A stretch of 64,000 nt of DNA from Eggerthella sinensis (GCF_003339815.1 NZ_PPTT01000014.1:33072-97071), one strand, 5' to 3'; counted from the first letter of the stretch, positions 1-9,634 are shown. The notes: generated by a model not told the origin, from the sequence alone. Made by a program: numbers and translations.

Positions 1-99
1 GAGCACGCACGCCACCCCGACGACCAGCACGAGGCCGAAGAACCAGCGCGCGGCGCGTCGGCGCGGCGGGCGGGCGTCGGCGGAACGCGCGGCGCTCAT
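1..99 (-). CDS. N-terminus of a membrane or exported protein (partial)
   Basis: Only the first 33 codons are inside the window; the gene runs off the left edge. The ATG at 99 overlaps the TGA of the sortase gene (ATGA), so it is translationally coupled and is the last visible gene of the pilus operon. The N-terminus has a basic stretch rich in Arg (residues 5-18) followed by a hydrophobic run (WFFGLVLVVGVAC), which fits a signal peptide or signal anchor. Pilus operons often carry a second sortase, a signal peptidase or another pilus protein here, but the fragment is too short to decide. Confidence 0.6.
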   Translation of the reverse strand, partial: MSAARSADARPPRRRAARWFFGLVLVVGVACVL

Positions 100-947
100 C
101 GGCCCTCCCCTCCCGTCGGCCCGCGCCCGCGGCGGCGCTTCCAGGCGCGCCGAACCAGCAGCGCAGCCGCAAGCGCCGCCGCCGCGCCGAGCGCCGCCAC
201 GAGCGGCCAGGGCGCGCCGGGCGTCGGGGCCAGGGCGTCGTCGGCGGGCAGCTCGCAGGGCGCGCCGCGCACGAGCAGGCGGTGCGAGTTGATGCCGTAG
301 GGCGTGCACGTGAGCAGGGTGACGTATTCGGCGCCGTCCTCCACGCGGATGGACGACACGTCGTCGGGCTCCACCACCTCGATATCGTCCACCGCGTAGG
401 CGTGGCGCTCGCCCAGCACCTCCACCACGAACACGTCGCCCTTCTGCAGACGCTCGAGGTCGGTGAACAGGCGCGCCGTGGGCAGGCCCGTGTGGCCCGT
501 GATGACGGCATGGGTGCCCGCGCCGCCCACCGGCAGCGACGTTTGGGGGATGTGGCCGGCACCGTGGGACAGCACGTCGTCGGACGTGCCGTGGTAGAGC
601 GGCAGCGTGAGGTCGATGGCGGGGATGGACACGGTGCCCATGAGCCCCGTGCCGTCCACGTTCAGCAGGTCGTCGTAGTTGTCGGGCACCGCGTAGCCGC
701 TGTTGGCCACGAAGGGGTCGTGCACGGGATCGCCCCGCAGGCTCTCGTTGTAGGCGCGCGCCTCCGCCAGCATCTCCGTGCGCTCGTCCTCGGGCAGGGT
801 CTGCACCGTTTCCTCGTAGCGGCTCACCACCTCGTCGAACGAGCGCTCGTTGAGGTACGTGCCCACCACGGGGTACAGGATGAGGCCGATGCCCGCCACG
901 AGGCAGATCGCCATGAGGACGCGCCGAACGCGGTCGCGCGCCCTCAT
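96..947 (-). CDS. class C (pilin-polymerising) sortase
   Basis: 283-residue membrane-bound transpeptidase that should join pilin subunits through the pilin-motif lysine and the LPxTG-type sorting signals encoded just upstream. Visible features are an N-terminal TM segment (about residues 11-30), a DPF lid motif (77-79) typical of class C enzymes, catalytic His152 in TGHTGLP, Cys214 in TLLTC and a candidate Arg223. A second TM segment (about 246-266) and a basic tail close the protein, the usual class C topology. The ATG at 947 overlaps the stop of the adhesin gene, so the two are coupled. It is the only complete sortase in the window, and three different sorting signals (LPNTG, LVKTG, LPFAG) presumably depend on it. 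Family assignment is firm; substrate choice is inferred from context. Confidence 0.93.
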   Translation of the reverse strand: MRARDRVRRVLMAICLVAGIGLILYPVVGTYLNERSFDEVVSRYEETVQTLPEDERTEMLAEARAYNESLRGDPVHDPFVANSGYAVPDNYDDLLNVDGTGLMGTVSIPAIDLTLPLYHGTSDDVLSHGAGHIPQTSLPVGGAGTHAVITGHTGLPTARLFTDLERLQKGDVFVVEVLGERHAYAVDDIEVVEPDDVSSIRVEDGAEYVTLLTCTPYGINSHRLLVRGAPCELPADDALAPTPGAPWPLVAALGAAAALAAALLVRRAWKRRRGRGPTGGEGR

Positions 948-3900
948 GAGGTGGAGCGGCGCGCGCGATGCAGCAGGAGGGCCGCCGCGACGAGCGCGAG
1001 GCCCGCAAGCACGCCGACGAAGGGCCCCGCCGTCGGCGAGCCGGCGAAGGGCAGGTTGTACAGCGGCACGTTCGTCAGGAACACGCCGCGCTGCACCGTG
1101 CCGCCCAGGGTGACGGACGTGGAGAAGGCGGTGGGCAGCAGGCCGCCGTCGCCCTTGCGCGCCAGCAGCGTGCTCACGTCGATGCCGTAGCCTCCCACCG
1201 ATCCCGACAGCTCGAGCGCCTGGAACGCCCACTGGCCGGTGGGCTGCTGATAGCCCGCAGGCGCCTCCACCTCGACGAGCATGTACCATGCCGCCGGCGT
1301 GAGCTGCGTGAGGTTCACCACGCCCAGCGTGTCGGCGCTCGACGAGGACGTGAACACGTAGGGCACGTTCGACGGATCGCCCGCCGTGCCCGTCGTGCCG
1401 TCGGCCGCGACGACGGGCGCCCATTGGGTGGACAGCGTGGTGGCCAGATCGATGGAGCCGCCGTTGATGGTGATCGGGGTGATGTTGAGGGAGCCCACGT
1501 AGCGGTACACCGCGAACTTCGCGCCCGCCAGCTTCACCGTCTTGCCCGTGGCCTGGTCGAGGCCCACCTTCGTGAACGACACGTCGGCGGAGAGGCCGCG
1601 CCACACCACGGCGTCGCCCGCTCCCGCCACGGCCGCGAGACCCGCGTTGGCGTTGTTGAAGAACAGCTGCAGGCCCACGATGGGGGCCGTTCCCACGCGC
1701 GAAGCGAACTGCGCGCCCGCCGCGAGCAGCGACGAGCTGGCCGACGTGATGCCGACGGCCGCCGTGGGAGCGAGGCCCGACGCGTCCACGGCCAGCGAGT
1801 ACGACGTGCCCGCGCGCGCCACCTCGAGGTCGGACGCCTTCGGGCTGTCGGTGGACAGGCCCTTCGGCGGGCGCCCGAGGTTGCCCGACACGAGTGTGGC
1901 CCCGCTCAGGGTGACGAGCGGCGTCGCGGACGCATACGAGCCCAGCCCGATGCCGCCGACGAAGGCGCCGGCGTAGGCTCCCCCGTCGTTGTTCTCGGCC
2001 GAGCACGCGTTGGCGGCCACCGTGCCGCCCGACAGCGTGAGGCGCGCCGCGGCGTCCACGTACAGGCCGCCGCCCGAGCGCTTCGCCACGTTGCCGCGCA
2101 CCTCCGCGAGGCCCGCCATGCTCGCCGTCGCCTGGGGCCCGACGTACACGCCGCCGCCGAAGCGCGCGGCCGTGCACCCGTTCACCGAGCCGCCGGCCTG
2201 CGTGAACGTGGCGTTCTCCACGGCCACGCCGCCGCCGTCGGCGGCCGTGCACCCGGTGACGGCCGCGCCCGTGGACAGGCGCACGGTCGCCTGGGCGCTC
2301 GCGTGCACCGCGCCGCCGGGGCCCGTCGCATTGCAGGCGTTCTTGAGCGTGGTGCCCGCGTTGAGCGCGAGCGACGACGACGCGCCCGCCACCTCGATCA
2401 GCGCCTGCTGTCCGACGACGCCCGTGCCGCTCTGCCCCTGCCGCAGGGCGCACGCGCCGTCCATCACGAGGTTCGTCACCGTCAGGCCGCCCGCGACGGA
2501 CAGCCACGACGTGGTCGAACCGGAGGCGGTGCGCGTGATCGTAGCCGTGAGCAGGCCCGAAGAGGGCACGGAACCGAGCCAGCCCTGGGCGCCCGGGATG
2601 ATCTGCACGAGCGGCGCCGTGGTGAGCACGACGCCGGTCTTGCCCGCGGCAAGCTTCACGCCGCCATCGGCGGGCTGCTGGCCTGCGGCGGCCGAGAAGT
2701 CCACGAGGGACGCGTCGCGCAGCATCTCGATGCGATCGTTCGTCTGGACGTCGTTGAACGCCTCGTAGAGCGTGGTGTAGGCCTTGTAGAACGTGTCGGG
2801 CGTGCCGTCGCCGTTCGTGTCGCGGATGATCTGGCACACGCGCGGGGGCGCCTGCCACACGGCGTACAGCACCATATGGCCGTTCTTGAGCGGGTCGAGC
2901 GACGCATCGTAGGTGATGGCGGCGCCCGGCTGGAAGCGCGGCGCGGTATCGGTGGCCGCAGCCGCCCATCCCTTGAACGTGTAGCCGTTGACGGCCATCG
3001 TTCCCTGGCCGAGCACGGTGGCCGAGCCGTTCGAGCGGGCGTAGGCGTTCGCCATGCCGTCGGCGCCGTCGAAGGGCGCCGAACCGGTGAGCGTCGATCC
3101 GAGAGGGGCGTTGGCCTGGTAGTCCACCACGAAGCCGTCCGCCCACACGAGGCGCGTGCCGTTCGCCGCCGCCACGAGCGTGGCGTTCACGTCGTTGGCG
3201 AAGGGGACCAGGTTCGCGCCGGACTGGTAGACCGTGCCGAACTGGGCGCCGCTCGTGTTGAGCGTGACGAGGCCTTCGGACACGATGACGCCGATCTTCG
3301 AGCCGTCCACGAAGCTGCCGCGCACGTCGATGCGCGACGAGGCTCCCAGCGCGTTCGTCCACACGTCCGACGCCGCGTTCGTGAGCCCCTGCGTGTTGGC
3401 CCGCAGGATGCTGGGCGCCACGATCTTGTTCGCGAGGATGGCCGACTTGTAGTAGGTGGGGTTCGTGAAGCCGTTGTTCGCCGTGACAGGATAGTTGAAC
3501 ACGGCGCCGCGCGGCGAGCCCGACGAGCCGCCGTAGAAGCCGTACAGCGCCATGCCGCCCCCGCCGAGGACGGCGTGGTTGTCCTTCACCGTGCCGCCGT
3601 ACCAGAACAGGTCGTGGATCATGTCCTGCATGATGCCGCCGCCATACAGATCGGCCGAGCAGTTCGTGACCGAGCAGTTGTAGATGGTGGTCGAGCCGCT
3701 GTAGAGGTACAGCCCGCCGCCGAACGCGCCGGCCGTGCAGCCGTCCACGATGACGCTCTCGATAGAGCCGGCCGCGCCGAAGCTCAGACCGCCGGCGATC
3801 TTGCCCGACGAGCAGTTCGTCACCTTCGGGCCGCCGCTCAGGTTGGCCGAGTTGTCGAGGCAGAACACCGACACGCCGTAGTTCGACACGCCGCCGCCCT

Positions 3901-5608
3901 CGCTGTACGTGGAACACGCGTCGATGCGCGCGCCGTCGGCCAGCACGATGAGGCCGTTGTAGGCGCCGCAGATGGCGCCGCCGCCGATGCCGTAGCGCTC
4001 GAAATCGCCGTACGCGCCCAGCGAGATGGTGCGCAGCGTGCCCACGTCGGTGGTGGAGCAGTTCGTGATGCTGCCGCTCAGCGTGAGCGTGTCGTACACC
4101 TTGTCCACCACCTGGCTGGCCGACGTGAGCGGCGCGCCGCCCGTGCCCACCCACAGGTTGTCGCCCTCGCCGTAGCCGTCGGCCTCGCTCCAGTAGAACA
4201 CGCCGCCGCCCGCGATGGCCGAGCAGTTCGACACCGTGCCGCTGATGACGGTGCGGCAGTCCACGGCGTTGCCCGTCGTGCAGCCGTAGTCGTAGAGGAA
4301 CACGCCCCCGCCGCCCGCGTAGAAGCTGGCCGTCGAGATGTTCACCGAGCTCTTCACGTTGCAGGAGTCCACCGTGCCGGCGATGTCCACCTTGCAGTTG
4401 TTGGCGAACAGCCCGCCGCCGCCCTGGCGCGTGCCCGTCGGGTCGAACAGCAGGCCGAGCGCGTTTTGGTACGTGAGGTCGGAGGAGTTCAGGGAGGCGC
4501 CGGCCTGGATGGACACGACCGCGTCCGCCGCGTGGACGGCGCCGCCGCCCGAGAGGCTCGCGTTCGAGGTGAGCTGGGTGTCGCAGTCGACGATGGACGC
4601 GCCGCTCTGCATGGTGAACGAGGCGCGGTTCGACGACAGCGGCGACGTGGTGATGCCGGGCGTGCGGTTCGCCATGACGTTGACGGCCGCGCCGCCCGCA
4701 TGGGCGCCCGAGGTGACGAGACGGCAGCCCTGGATGGTGCTGCCCGTCTGCATGAGCAGCGACGCGTTGTTCGCATGCAGGCGAAGCGCGCCGGCGAACC
4801 CCGAGCTGTACCAGTTCCTGATGGTGGTGCCCGACGCAAGCACGAGCTGGCCGTTCGTGCCCGACACGTCGGCCACGCGATGGTCGACCGACGTCGAGGC
4901 GCCGTCGATGACGACGTTGGCGAACGTGAGGGAGCCGGTGTTGACGGTGAACAGCGTGACCGCCGTGCGGCCCGTGACGACGGCGGGCGTCGCCTGGGCG
5001 GCATCGGTGGTGACCGTGATGGTTTTCTCCCCCACGGCAGCCGTCGTGGTGGCGGTGAGGTTGCCGATGACGGCGACGATGGTGGGCGTGCTCGCCGACG
5101 CCTTCTGCACCGCGGCCTGGAGCGTTGCCAGCGGCTTGGCGTGCGTGCCGTCGCCCGTGAGGTCGTTGCCCGCGGCCGACACGTACAGGGTGTCGCCCGC
5201 AGCGCGCGGCTCGGCCGCCGCAGCGGCCGCGGCGGCGGCATCGTCGTCGGGAGCGTCGGCGTCGGCTTCGGGCGCGGCTTCGGGCGCTCCCGCGTCGGCG
5301 TCGGCTTCGGCGCCGTCGGGGGAATCCTCGTCGTCGGATGCATCGTCGGCGGGCGGGGGCGTCGGCGTCTCGGGGTCGGCATCGCCCGCAGGCGGCTCGA
5401 CGGCCGAGGGTTCGTCGTCATGCGCGGCATCGGACGCGACGGGCGCGTCGGAGGAGGCGGCGGAAGCGGAGCCGGCAGCGGCAGCGTCGGCAGGCGCGCC
5501 GGCGGCGAGGGAGGGCACGAGCGTGAGGGCGAGCAGCGCGCACAGCAGCATGCGCCACGCGCAACGCAGCGGGCGCGGCGCCGTGCGCCTCGGTTCGAGC
5601 TTCTTCAT
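944..5608 (-). CDS. giant cell-wall-anchored adhesin, probable pilus tip protein
   Basis: 1554 residues. A signal peptide (about 1-36) is followed by a low-complexity Asp/Ala/Pro-rich stretch (about 40-150). A long region of Gly-Gly-Gly and Asn-Cys-Ser turns follows (about 155-820, resuming after 960), typical of a right-handed parallel beta-helix as in polymorphic outer-membrane or pectate-lyase-like repeats. At about 826-919 a YTFKGW...VLYAVW block matches the Listeria-Bacteroides repeat (InlB B-repeat) fold. A Cna-B-like domain (about 1339-1464, ending in YMLVEVEAPAGY) precedes the sorting signal LPFAG (1519-1523), a hydrophobic segment and a basic tail. The start is ATG 5608 behind AGGAGG. 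It lies 11 bases after the second pilin gene and overlaps the sortase. Large size, beta-helix and position next to the sortase suggest a tip adhesin; the ligand is unknown. Confidence 0.85.
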   Translation of the reverse strand: MKKLEPRRTAPRPLRCAWRMLLCALLALTLVPSLAAGAPADAAAAGSASAASSDAPVASDAAHDDEPSAVEPPAGDADPETPTPPPADDASDDEDSPDGAEADADAGAPEAAPEADADAPDDDAAAAAAAAAEPRAAGDTLYVSAAGNDLTGDGTHAKPLATLQAAVQKASASTPTIVAVIGNLTATTTAAVGEKTITVTTDAAQATPAVVTGRTAVTLFTVNTGSLTFANVVIDGASTSVDHRVADVSGTNGQLVLASGTTIRNWYSSGFAGALRLHANNASLLMQTGSTIQGCRLVTSGAHAGGAAVNVMANRTPGITTSPLSSNRASFTMQSGASIVDCDTQLTSNASLSGGGAVHAADAVVSIQAGASLNSSDLTYQNALGLLFDPTGTRQGGGGLFANNCKVDIAGTVDSCNVKSSVNISTASFYAGGGGVFLYDYGCTTGNAVDCRTVISGTVSNCSAIAGGGVFYWSEADGYGEGDNLWVGTGGAPLTSASQVVDKVYDTLTLSGSITNCSTTDVGTLRTISLGAYGDFERYGIGGGAICGAYNGLIVLADGARIDACSTYSEGGGVSNYGVSVFCLDNSANLSGGPKVTNCSSGKIAGGLSFGAAGSIESVIVDGCTAGAFGGGLYLYSGSTTIYNCSVTNCSADLYGGGIMQDMIHDLFWYGGTVKDNHAVLGGGGMALYGFYGGSSGSPRGAVFNYPVTANNGFTNPTYYKSAILANKIVAPSILRANTQGLTNAASDVWTNALGASSRIDVRGSFVDGSKIGVIVSEGLVTLNTSGAQFGTVYQSGANLVPFANDVNATLVAAANGTRLVWADGFVVDYQANAPLGSTLTGSAPFDGADGMANAYARSNGSATVLGQGTMAVNGYTFKGWAAAATDTAPRFQPGAAITYDASLDPLKNGHMVLYAVWQAPPRVCQIIRDTNGDGTPDTFYKAYTTLYEAFNDVQTNDRIEMLRDASLVDFSAAAGQQPADGGVKLAAGKTGVVLTTAPLVQIIPGAQGWLGSVPSSGLLTATITRTASGSTTSWLSVAGGLTVTNLVMDGACALRQGQSGTGVVGQQALIEVAGASSSLALNAGTTLKNACNATGPGGAVHASAQATVRLSTGAAVTGCTAADGGGVAVENATFTQAGGSVNGCTAARFGGGVYVGPQATASMAGLAEVRGNVAKRSGGGLYVDAAARLTLSGGTVAANACSAENNDGGAYAGAFVGGIGLGSYASATPLVTLSGATLVSGNLGRPPKGLSTDSPKASDLEVARAGTSYSLAVDASGLAPTAAVGITSASSSLLAAGAQFASRVGTAPIVGLQLFFNNANAGLAAVAGAGDAVVWRGLSADVSFTKVGLDQATGKTVKLAGAKFAVYRYVGSLNITPITINGGSIDLATTLSTQWAPVVAADGTTGTAGDPSNVPYVFTSSSSADTLGVVNLTQLTPAAWYMLVEVEAPAGYQQPTGQWAFQALELSGSVGGYGIDVSTLLARKGDGGLLPTAFSTSVTLGGTVQRGVFLTNVPLYNLPFAGSPTAGPFVGVLAGLALVAAALLLHRARRSTS

Positions 5609-5619
5609 AGCCGTTCCTC

Positions 5620-7203
5620 CTACCTCTCGTCCGTACGTTCGTCGCGCACGCGCACGCTGCGTCGATACGCCGCGGCGCCGATGCCGGCGGCAAGCGCGAC
5701 GAGCAGCGCCGCCGCTGCAAGCCATCCGGCGTCGCCCGTTTTGACGAGCGTCGTCCACGCCGCGCTCCCCGCCTGGTCGAGCGGCGTTTCAAGACGGTTC
5801 GCCACCGAAACGCCCACCGTTGCCGACGCCGGATCGTCGGGCACGGTGACGGCCGCCGGCTCGGTGAGGCGCACGCATGCATGGGTCGCGCCGTGCGCAT
5901 CCGCATACGACGGCGCCTGCGTCTCCACGAGCCAGTACGTGCCTGCGGCGAGGCCGGCGAGGGATGCGGCGCCGTTCGCGTCGGTGACAAGCTCGATGTC
6001 CTGCGCCGCGCCGCCCGCCGTGCGGGGGATGAAGCGCCCGGCGCGCGCATCGTCGTAGGAGCGCGCCACCTTGAACACGGCGCCGGAGAGCTTCTCCCCC
6101 GTCGCGTCGAGGTGCTTGTCGATGCGCAGACCGCCCGTGTAGATGCGCGGGTGCGCGGGGTTCTCCGGGTCGGGCGTGCCGCCGGGCACGACCACCACCT
6201 GCACGGGCTTGCCCGTCGCGCTCGTGAACGACGCCGATGCGTCGTTGTAGATGGCGCCGGGCGCATCGTAGGCGGCTTCGTTCACCCGCGTGGTCAGCGT
6301 GATGACGAGGTCGTGCGCGCCCGCGTCGGCGATGCGCTTGAGCGCCTCGTCGGTGAACGTCCAGCTCGCCGTGCGGGTGCGCGCGTCGAACGCCTCCTCG
6401 TAGTCCACGCCGGCCACGAGCGCGGTCGCGCTCGGCGCGCCGTGCTCGTCCACGAGCGCCACCTGCGCGCCCTCCACGAAGTCGAGCCGGGCGTCAAGCG
6501 GGTCGCGCACCGCAAGCGCGCTGCCGTAGCGCACCGTGCCGTCGGCGCCGTTCGCTTTGAGCTCGGCCGGCACGGGCAGCACGATGCGCCACGAGGCCTC
6601 GTCGCCCACGCCGTACACGGTATCCGGGTCGACGGCCTGCTTGGCGATGGACGCCACGGCGTACGATTTCGGGTACACGTGCACGTCCCAGCGCGCCTCG
6701 TCGCTCGCGGCGTTCTCCATGGGCACGGCCACGAGCAGCTTCTGCTGCGCGGGCTGCAGGCCGGGCATGGCGCCCTGCACGAGCAGGTACACGCCGCGCG
6801 GCAGGTCGCCGAACGCGAGCGCGCCCTGCGCGTCGGTCGAGCCCGTGCGCGGGTCGAACGAGGCGAGCGGAGGCGAATCCACCGTGACGGACGGGTCGAA
6901 GCCGTTGGCCGCCTGCGGGTCTTCGGAAAGCCGATAGAGCGTCAGCGGCACGTCCGCCAGCGGCTCGGCGTCGGCGGGCAGGATAGCGCCTGCGTCGCCC
7001 GTGCCCGGCTGCGTGGCTCCGAGCTGCGTGCGGTACTCGTGCACCACGATGGAACCGGTGCGCTCATCCGCCGCCCAGGCTGCGCCCGGGCAGAGCGCCG
7101 CGCCGCAGACGACGGCGAGCAGGGCGAGGACGAGCGCGACGCCGAGCGCCGTCAGGCTTCGCACGGCATTCCGGCCGTGCATGCGTTCGTTCGCTGATTC
7201 CAC
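5620..7203 (-). CDS. LPxTG-type pilin, SpaA/isopeptide family (minor or basal subunit)
   Basis: 527 residues from GTG 7203, which has a GAGGTG ribosome site seven bases away; an in-frame ATG at 7182 is the alternative. The signal peptide ends near the AWAAD sequence. Residues from about 45 (GSIVVHEYR) resemble the pilin N-terminal domain. A VHVYPKS pilin motif (about 174-180) supplies the likely cross-linking lysine, then an isopeptide D2-like domain follows. From about residue 354 a Cna-B domain ends in YWLVETQAP, whose Glu is the usual isopeptide E-box. The sorting signal is the divergent LVKTG (486-490) with a hydrophobic segment and Arg-rich tail. It sits 99 bases after the major pilin gene and 11 before the adhesin. 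The noncanonical signal suggests a minor or basal subunit; that role is inferred. Confidence 0.88.
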   Translation of the reverse strand: MESANERMHGRNAVRSLTALGVALVLALLAVVCGAALCPGAAWAADERTGSIVVHEYRTQLGATQPGTGDAGAILPADAEPLADVPLTLYRLSEDPQAANGFDPSVTVDSPPLASFDPRTGSTDAQGALAFGDLPRGVYLLVQGAMPGLQPAQQKLLVAVPMENAASDEARWDVHVYPKSYAVASIAKQAVDPDTVYGVGDEASWRIVLPVPAELKANGADGTVRYGSALAVRDPLDARLDFVEGAQVALVDEHGAPSATALVAGVDYEEAFDARTRTASWTFTDEALKRIADAGAHDLVITLTTRVNEAAYDAPGAIYNDASASFTSATGKPVQVVVVPGGTPDPENPAHPRIYTGGLRIDKHLDATGEKLSGAVFKVARSYDDARAGRFIPRTAGGAAQDIELVTDANGAASLAGLAAGTYWLVETQAPSYADAHGATHACVRLTEPAAVTVPDDPASATVGVSVANRLETPLDQAGSAAWTTLVKTGDAGWLAAAALLVALAAGIGAAAYRRSVRVRDERTDER

Positions 7204-7302
7204 TCGATCACACCTCGCTCTTCCCACGATCGGTCGTCTGCCGCACCCGGCTCCCCGCGCGCAGGGCGAGGCCTCGAACGGGGCCTCGCCCTGCAACGGC
7301 GG

Positions 7303-9018
7303 TTAGGACTGCTTGTTCTGGTCGCGCTTGCGGGAACGCACGAAGTACGTCACCGCCGCACCGATGAGCACGGCGCCCACGATGCCGAAGATCAGCGCGC
7401 CCGTGCCGCCCGTGTTCGGCAGGGCGAAGTTGCCGCCGCCTTCCTGGCCGTCACGCGTGTTGATGAGGGACAGCGGGCCGCCCACCACCGAGGTGGTCAC
7501 CTTGGCGTCGGCCGTCGCCTTCACGATTTGCAGCGTCACCTTCTGGGGCGCCTGCAGGATGCGGTAGCCGTTCGGGGCCTTCGTCTCGCACATCCACAGC
7601 TCCACGGTCTGCACGGTGCCCAGGCTGGAGCGCGCAGCCGTCACGGCCTGCTCGATGGCGGTGTAGGCCGTGCCGCCCGACGTGAGGTTGTCGAAGCTCA
7701 GACCCGAGAACACGGCCTTGCCGTCGGCGACGTTCGTCGTGGCGGTGAGGTCGGCGGTGGCGGTGGCGTTCTTGAGGAACGTGCCCGCAACCGCGTTGTC
7801 GTAGGAGGTGGCAAGCTTGAACGTGGCGGAGTCGGTGAGGATGGCATGGCCGTCCACGTCAACCTTCACGAACTGGAAGCCGATGAGCGGGATGGGGTTC
7901 GTCACGCTCGTCTTGGTGTCGATGGTGGTGTTGCCCAGCGCATCGATGATGGTGACCGTCGCGGTGTTCTGCACGATGGGCAGCCCGTTCGCGTCGACGC
8001 CCGCGTTGAAGGCGTTGTTGTTCACCGTCGCGTTCACGCGGATGAGCACCTTGCCGATCTGCTTGGCGGGCGTGGCGGTGTTCGCCACGTTGATGACGTT
8101 GATGGCCTGCGCGATAGCCGGCGTGATGGTCCAGGTGGCCTGGCCGTTCGTGGTCGACGTGTCGGAGAAGCCGATGTCGCCGGGGGTCAGCACGTTCTCG
8201 GTGCCGTCCTGCGCAAGCGCCACCACGGTGTAGTCGTTCTTGATGGTGATGGTGGGCTGGCCCGCGCCGTTCTTCGGCAGCGTATCCACGATGGTGCCCT
8301 TGAGGCAGTTCGCAGGGTCGGTGAAGATGTTGGACGGGCTGGGAATCTTGAACGCGATCTGGTAGCTCAGCGTGTCGCCCGGCTTCACGAGGTCGGGCTC
8401 GTCGATGATAGTCTTCTCAACCTCTTCCTTGCTGACGTTCTTGGGGTACACGTTCACGTCCTTGAGGTACGTGGTGGCGCCGCCCGTCGCCTGCTGCGCA
8501 TAGGGCAGCGTGATGATGCTGGGCACGCTCACGTCGACGTTCGCCCCGCCCGCATCCGTTTCCACGAGCAGGTAGTAGCCGAACGACAGGCTGCCGAAGG
8601 TGGCCGTGCCGTCCACGTCGGTGGTCTTCACGACGGGCGTGAAGCTGTTGGCCTTGTACAGGTTCAAGAAGGCCGTCACGCCGTCGAGCGTCGGCGCCGT
8701 GCTGACGGCGGCCGTGCCGGCCACCGAGCCCTCGACCTTGGCGGAGTCGAGCTTGTACAGCGTGAAGTCCACGTCCTTCATCGGCTCGGCGCCGGTGGGC
8801 AGGTTGCCCGCATCCGATGCCGATCCGGTGCCGGGCTCGGACGATGCCGCCGGCGTGCGGTACTTGTGCACGGTGATCGACGCGGTGCCGTCGTCGGTCA
8901 GGCCGCCGTTGTTGAGCGCGAACGCCGGAGCGGCACCGAGCGCCATCGAGGCGGCGAGCGCGACCGTCACGAGCACGGCCATCATCCTTCCCGACAGCCC
9001 AGATAACCTCTGTTCCAT
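7303..9018 (-). CDS. major pilin, LPNTG-anchored, isopeptide-forming
   Basis: 571 residues with a signal peptide (about 1-30, ending AAPAFA). The N-terminal domain begins TASITVHKYR, a typical SpaA/SpaH/EbpC-like opening. The pilin motif VNVYPKN (about 187-193) holds the lysine used for sortase polymerisation. A fimbrial isopeptide D2 domain (about 195-345) and a C-terminal Cna-B domain (about 350-520) follow, then LPNTG (533-537), a TM segment and the basic tail RSRKRDQNKQS. The start is ATG 9018 with AAAGGAAG just upstream; an upstream ATG at the ribosome site itself is less likely. As the first gene, with the most canonical sorting signal, it is the likely shaft subunit. Transcription probably starts in the 570-base region upstream. 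Confidence 0.9.
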   Translation of the reverse strand: MEQRLSGLSGRMMAVLVTVALAASMALGAAPAFALNNGGLTDDGTASITVHKYRTPAASSEPGTGSASDAGNLPTGAEPMKDVDFTLYKLDSAKVEGSVAGTAAVSTAPTLDGVTAFLNLYKANSFTPVVKTTDVDGTATFGSLSFGYYLLVETDAGGANVDVSVPSIITLPYAQQATGGATTYLKDVNVYPKNVSKEEVEKTIIDEPDLVKPGDTLSYQIAFKIPSPSNIFTDPANCLKGTIVDTLPKNGAGQPTITIKNDYTVVALAQDGTENVLTPGDIGFSDTSTTNGQATWTITPAIAQAINVINVANTATPAKQIGKVLIRVNATVNNNAFNAGVDANGLPIVQNTATVTIIDALGNTTIDTKTSVTNPIPLIGFQFVKVDVDGHAILTDSATFKLATSYDNAVAGTFLKNATATADLTATTNVADGKAVFSGLSFDNLTSGGTAYTAIEQAVTAARSSLGTVQTVELWMCETKAPNGYRILQAPQKVTLQIVKATADAKVTTSVVGGPLSLINTRDGQEGGGNFALPNTGGTGALIFGIVGAVLIGAAVTYFVRSRKRDQNKQS

Positions 9019-9589
9019 CTGTCTTCCTTTCATACCGGGGTGGGGACGGGCTCCTCCCGTCTCGTATTCCGCGTCGCGGCGGCGTGTTCGCCGATGCGAC
9101 GCTCGCGATCCCGCTTGCCGAGTGCGCCCGTACGTGCCGGGCATGCAAGGAAGCGATTGCGCTGCAGGGGGTCGGCCATCGCAGGTGACGGGTGGTTTTC
9201 GCGAAAAAGACAGCGCTTCGCGCGACCCGAAGGGGCCCCTGCAATGGGTGGTGCTTGTTCGGTTCGGGAGCGCGGCCGGTAAGGGGACGGCTCAACGCTA
9301 TGCTGGGAGCATAAGGCCTACCGGAGCGCCGAACGATGACGAAGCGCATTCTGCCACCGGAGCGTGCCCGCCCCGCAACAGGCACGTGGGCTTCCGTTCA
9401 CGAGGTTGTAAGGTAGGAGGGGTCTCCATGGCGCGGGGGCGGGTGCCCGCACCCCTTTTGGCGCGGGGGTGATCATGCGGACGGACGCGCGCGTTCCGCG
9501 CCGATTCGGGATGGGCGCGGCGTGCGATCGGCGCGGCAAACGCAGCGAGGACAAGCAAGCGTATGCCGCGCCATGGAAAAGAAGGGGAC
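9019..9589. other. noncoding region upstream of the pilus operon
   Basis: No convincing gene is seen in these 571 bases. The region should hold the pilus promoter, but no clear -35/-10 pair stands out. Two structures are visible: a 12-base palindrome TTTTCGCGAAAA at 9196-9207, about 180 bases from the pilin start, and a small hairpin at 9441-9454 (GGGTGC, two-base loop, GCACCC) followed by CTTTT on the plus strand. The palindrome could be an operator. The hairpin could end a short plus-strand transcript, but none was identified. The region was compared with the c-di-GMP-I riboswitch core and does not match. Confidence 0.4.
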
Positions 9590-9619
9590 AAAAAAGCGCC
9601 CCGGTTTCCCGGGGCGCTT
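9590..9619 (-). terminator. rho-independent terminator of the aldehyde dehydrogenase gene
   Basis: A perfect GC-rich stem (9596-9604 with 9609-9617, extended by two A-T pairs) has a four-base loop and is followed on the minus strand by six T. It lies 15 bases after the stop codon. Confidence 0.9.
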
Positions 9620-9634
9620 CTGATCCTTCGCGGT

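Noticed and set aside
96..4154. A 1352-residue reading that joins the sortase to a long upstream stretch
   Set aside because: Only the last 283 residues are the sortase; the rest is out-of-frame adhesin DNA. The sortase has its own ATG overlapping the adhesin stop.
968..6058. A 1696-residue open frame on the plus strand opposite the sortase, adhesin and pilin genes
   Set aside because: It is Arg/His-rich antisense translation of GC-rich genes whose own products have signal peptides, sorting signals and sortase motifs; it crosses three real gene boundaries.
9019..9589. A c-di-GMP-I riboswitch before the pilus operon
   Set aside because: A short CTCCGGTAGG resembles part of the motif, but the conserved CACAGGGCAAACC and GGGACGCAAAGCC blocks are missing.
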